Positions 61,577 to 64,000 of a stretch of 64,000 nucleotides of DNA are shown here, piece by piece; within the stretch, counting starts at the first letter, position 1, and every line of letters begins with the position of its first letter. This DNA comes from Shimia aestuarii. GTDB lineage: Bacteria; Pseudomonadota; Alphaproteobacteria; Rhodobacterales; Rhodobacteraceae. A program made the position numbers and the translations under genes. The notes under the pieces are model-generated. The model made no database searches. It was given only the letters and a program-made list of their open reading frames with translations, and was not told the origin of the DNA. The stretch is from NCBI RefSeq assembly GCF_022814865.1, contig NZ_JAKVRD010000002.1, forward strand, positions 124,001 through 188,000. The letters run 5' to 3'.

Positions 61577-61642
61577 GGTCTTCTCCGGTGTCTTGCGCGC
61601 GCCTGTATTCTGAGCCTCCGAGCGGCGCGGTGCAATGCGATA

Positions 61643-62695
61643 TTATGCGCCTTGGAGAAGGTCGAAGGCCTTGCGCATCACGGTCGGCAGGTCGGAGGGG
61701 CGGAAGGCCTCTTTCTCGATGAACTCGCCTGTGCGCGGGGTGCGGTCGAGGGGCACGAGGGCCGTCTTCACCGTCAGGCGTAGATGGAAATGTGTGAACG
61801 TATGGCGTGCTTCGGCGGGCAGGGTCTTCCACTCGGCGCGGATCGGGGCGGTATGGGCGGGTGTGTCGCCCTCGATCCAGTCAGAACCGGGCCAACCGAG
61901 CATGCCACCGAGAAGCCCCTTGTCTGGGCGGCGTTCGAGAAGGAACGCACCGTCGATGCGCCGCGCGATGTAAACTGTGCCGTGGCGGATCGGCTTGGGC
62001 TTGCGCGGTGTCTTTTTCGGCAGGTCCGCCGCCGTGCCATTGAGCCGTCCACGACAGCCATCGCGCCACGGGCAGAGGCCGCAGGCAGGGTTGCGCGGGG
62101 TGCAGATCGTGGCGCCAAGGTCCATCACAGCCTGTGCGTGATCGCCGGGACGTGTTTCGGGGGTCAGGGCGGCGGCGCGTTCGGTCAGTTCGGCCTTGGC
62201 AGCGGGGAGTGGCGTGTGGATATCGAAGAGGCGGGCCATCACGCGCTCGACATTGCCATCCACCACCACGGCGGGGCGGTCAAAGGCGATGGCGGCAATG
62301 GCTCCGGCGGTATAGGGGCCGATTCCGGGGAGTTGTTGCAGGGCTTCGACGGTATCGGGAAACACGCCGTCGTGCTCTTGCGCGATCACACGGGCGCATT
62401 TGAGCAGATTGCGGGCGCGCGCGTAATAGCCGAGCCCCGCCCATTCGCCCATCACTGTCCTGTCCTCGGCCCCGGCAAGCGCCTCAACTGTGGGCCAAAG
62501 CGTTGTAAAGCGGGCAAAATAGTCCTTTACGGCGGCCACGGTGGTCTGTTGCAGCATGATCTCGGAGAGCCAGATACGATAGGGATCGGGGCGCATGCCT
62601 GCACGGTGATCCGCCGGGGCGATGCGCCATGGCAGCACGCGAGCATGGCGGTCATACCATTCGAGCAGGGCCTCGGATCGTGGCTCTTCACGCAA
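61643..62695 (-). CDS. mutY: A/G-specific adenine glycosylase MutY
   Basis: A 350-residue base-excision repair enzyme removing adenine opposite 8-oxoguanine. The helix-hairpin-helix LPGIGPYTAGAIAA is followed by VDGNVERV with the catalytic Asp, and by four Cys (ICTPRNPACGLCPWRDGC) binding the 4Fe-4S cluster. The C-terminal third is the NUDIX-like domain that recognises 8-oxoG. Divergent from the DUF721 gene. Confidence 0.95.
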   Translation of the reverse strand: MREEPRSEALLEWYDRHARVLPWRIAPADHRAGMRPDPYRIWLSEIMLQQTTVAAVKDYFARFTTLWPTVEALAGAEDRTVMGEWAGLGYYARARNLLKCARVIAQEHDGVFPDTVEALQQLPGIGPYTAGAIAAIAFDRPAVVVDGNVERVMARLFDIHTPLPAAKAELTERAAALTPETRPGDHAQAVMDLGATICTPRNPACGLCPWRDGCRGRLNGTAADLPKKTPRKPKPIRHGTVYIARRIDGAFLLERRPDKGLLGGMLGWPGSDWIEGDTPAHTAPIRAEWKTLPAEARHTFTHFHLRLTVKTALVPLDRTPRTGEFIEKEAFRPSDLPTVMRKAFDLLQGA

Positions 62696-62781
62696 GATTT
62701 ATTCTCCTGACGGTTGGTTTCGCTGGTGCCGCGCGGTGTGGACACTAAAATAGCGCGCACGAAGAACATGCAAGGGATCTC

Positions 62782-63282
62782 ATGCGCCGCGCGACCACCA
62801 AAGGCTTTGCCCGCACATCGACGCTATTGCGGGAGCGTATCCGCAAGGCGGGCGAGAGCCGGGGATTCGCCGTGACGCGGGTCTTGACGCATTGGCAAGA
62901 GATCGTGGGCGAAGACATTGCGGCGATCTGCAGGCCGGTGGATGTCAAGTATGGCCGGCAGGGCCTTGGCGCGACGCTTACCGTTTTGACAACGGGTGCG
63001 CAGGCCCCAATGCTTGAGATGCAGAAGGATCGCATCCGGGCCAAGGTCAATGGAATCTACGGCTATAACGCGATCGAACGCCTTCGGATCACGCAGACGG
63101 CAGCGACGGGCTTTGCCGAGGGGCAGGCCACCTTCACGCCCAAACCGAAACAGACCGAGACCGCATTGCCCGATGATATCCGTGCCGCAGCGCATGATGT
63201 CGCTGCGCCGGTTTCGGATGACGGCCTCCGGGAGGCGCTTGAACGTCTGGCCGGAAACGTATTGAACAAGACAAAACGCTAG
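62782..63282 (+). CDS. DUF721/DciA-family protein
   Basis: A 166-residue protein whose first 100 residues match the DUF721 domain (VLTHWQEIVGEDIAAICRPV, GLGATLTVLTTGAQAPMLEM). DciA proteins load the replicative helicase DnaB in bacteria without DnaC. It is followed after 13 bases by a DsbA-like gene, the usual order in this group (mutY, DUF721, dsbA). Confidence 0.85.
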   Translation: MRRATTKGFARTSTLLRERIRKAGESRGFAVTRVLTHWQEIVGEDIAAICRPVDVKYGRQGLGATLTVLTTGAQAPMLEMQKDRIRAKVNGIYGYNAIERLRITQTAATGFAEGQATFTPKPKQTETALPDDIRAAAHDVAAPVSDDGLREALERLAGNVLNKTKR

Positions 63283-63295
63283 GAAAGGTTTCCTG

Positions 63296-63982
63296 ATGAA
63301 CCGTATCGTCCCCATTCTCCTTGTTGCGCTGGCCGTTGTGGCCGGGGCGGCCTATTGGGTCACCCAAGGCAACACGGAAGACGTCGCCACCACCAACTCC
63401 ACAACGTTGATCGCGTCGAACGAGACCAGCACTGATGCCGCGCCGGCAGAGGACCGCGGGATTGTCGAGATGGTTCTTGGTCAGGCGGATGCACCCATCG
63501 AGTTGATAGAATACGCCTCGTTCACCTGTCCGCATTGCGCGACGTTCCATGAACAAATCCTGAAGCCTCTCAAGGCCGACTATGTCGATACCGGCAAGGT
63601 CAAGGTTGTCTTCCGCGATGTGTATTTTGATCAGCTTGGCCTTTGGGCGTCGATGATCGCGCGCTGCGGCGGGGAAGAAAAATTCTTTGGCATCACTGAG
63701 CTTCTCATGAAAGGGCAGCGGGATTGGGCGCGGTCTGGTGATCCTGTCGCGATTGTGGACGAGCTCAAGAAGATCGGCCGCATTGCCGGGGTCGATCAAG
63801 AGAAGCTTGATGCCTGTATGCGTGACGAAGACAAGGCGCGCGCGCTTGTGGAATGGTCCGAGGCCAATGTGTCGGGTCATGATATCGAAGGCACCCCGAC
63901 GATGATCATCAACGGCGAGAAGCACTCGAACATGAGCTATGCCGATCTGAAGAAAATCCTCGACGCGAAGCTCGAGGGTTAA
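63296..63982 (+). CDS. DsbA-family periplasmic thiol-disulfide oxidoreductase
   Basis: A 228-residue protein with an N-terminal signal or anchor (IVPILLVALAVVAGAAYWV), a low-complexity linker (residues 25-55), and a DsbA-like thioredoxin fold with FTCPHC (CxxC, about 78) and cis-Pro in EGTPTMII (about 202). It forms or shuffles disulfides in exported proteins. Confidence 0.9.
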   Translation: MNRIVPILLVALAVVAGAAYWVTQGNTEDVATTNSTTLIASNETSTDAAPAEDRGIVEMVLGQADAPIELIEYASFTCPHCATFHEQILKPLKADYVDTGKVKVVFRDVYFDQLGLWASMIARCGGEEKFFGITELLMKGQRDWARSGDPVAIVDELKKIGRIAGVDQEKLDACMRDEDKARALVEWSEANVSGHDIEGTPTMIINGEKHSNMSYADLKKILDAKLEG

Positions 63983-64000
63983 GAGCCTTTCGCCAGGACG

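Overview
The window looks like the chromosome of an alphaproteobacterium of the Rhodobacteraceae/roseobacter type. Host genes are GC-rich. They include a CcrM-type GANTC adenine methyltransferase with GANTC sites and a CtrA-like half-site upstream, RNase HII, MutY, a DciA-like protein, a DUF2165 membrane protein and several enzymes common in that group. No species can be named from the sequence alone.

Left flank (1-14.7 kb). A minus-strand catabolic cluster runs creatininase-family hydrolase, CodA-like amidohydrolase, FAD-linked oxidase, TauD/TfdA dioxygenase, Tat-exported ABC substrate-binding protein, DUF2165. A plus-strand surface-glycan cluster follows: two GT2-type glycosyltransferases (one with two GT-like halves), a DXD glycosyltransferase, a sulfotransferase and an alpha/beta-hydrolase-like protein. 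Then come a LacI/GntR-type regulator and tRNA-Arg(CCT).

Centre (14,823-52,665). An integrative mobilizable element of 18,898 bp sits in the 3' half of tRNA-Arg(CCT) and is present twice, head to tail. Three 47-bp att cores mark the boundaries at 14823, 33721 and 52619, exactly 18,898 bp apart. All translations compared are identical between copies. Each copy carries, in order: an HTH protein; a ColE1-like mobilization module (MobC, HEN-like relaxase, and two genes nested out of frame inside the relaxase); a nucleotide-chemistry module (degenerate HAM1/ITPase-like protein, SIR2-domain protein, unknown 119-aa protein, dNMP kinase, nucleoside 2-deoxyribosyltransferase, deoxynucleoside kinase); an IS66-family element with a DUF1203 passenger gene that has split a HigA-type antitoxin gene; a four-gene DNA-targeting system (C5 methyltransferase, MORC/MutL-like ATPase, Z1-domain ATPase, DUF4420 PD-(D/E)XK nuclease); a zinc-ribbon membrane protein with an XRE repressor and a palindromic operator; two excisionase-like HTH proteins; and a tyrosine integrase. 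No type IV secretion genes are present, so the element would need a helper to transfer.

The most notable part is the nucleotide module. A HAM1 plus SIR2 pair is the sensor/effector core of the dITP-signalling Kongming antiphage system. Here I see no adenosine deaminase, but the locus has its own base-exchange enzyme and two deoxynucleotide kinases. The HAM1 protein has lost three residues expected in the ITPase active site, as would suit a sensor. I infer an antiphage signalling system related to Kongming but built differently; this is a hypothesis.

Right flank (52.7-64 kb). SDR oxidoreductase, cytochrome b561-like and cytochrome c' pair, threonine ammonia-lyase, a membrane protein with a winged-helix tail, two small secreted proteins, RNase HII, CcrM, a SMI1/KNR4 protein, an AlkB-type hydroxylase, MutY, a DUF721/DciA protein and a DsbA-like thiol oxidoreductase.
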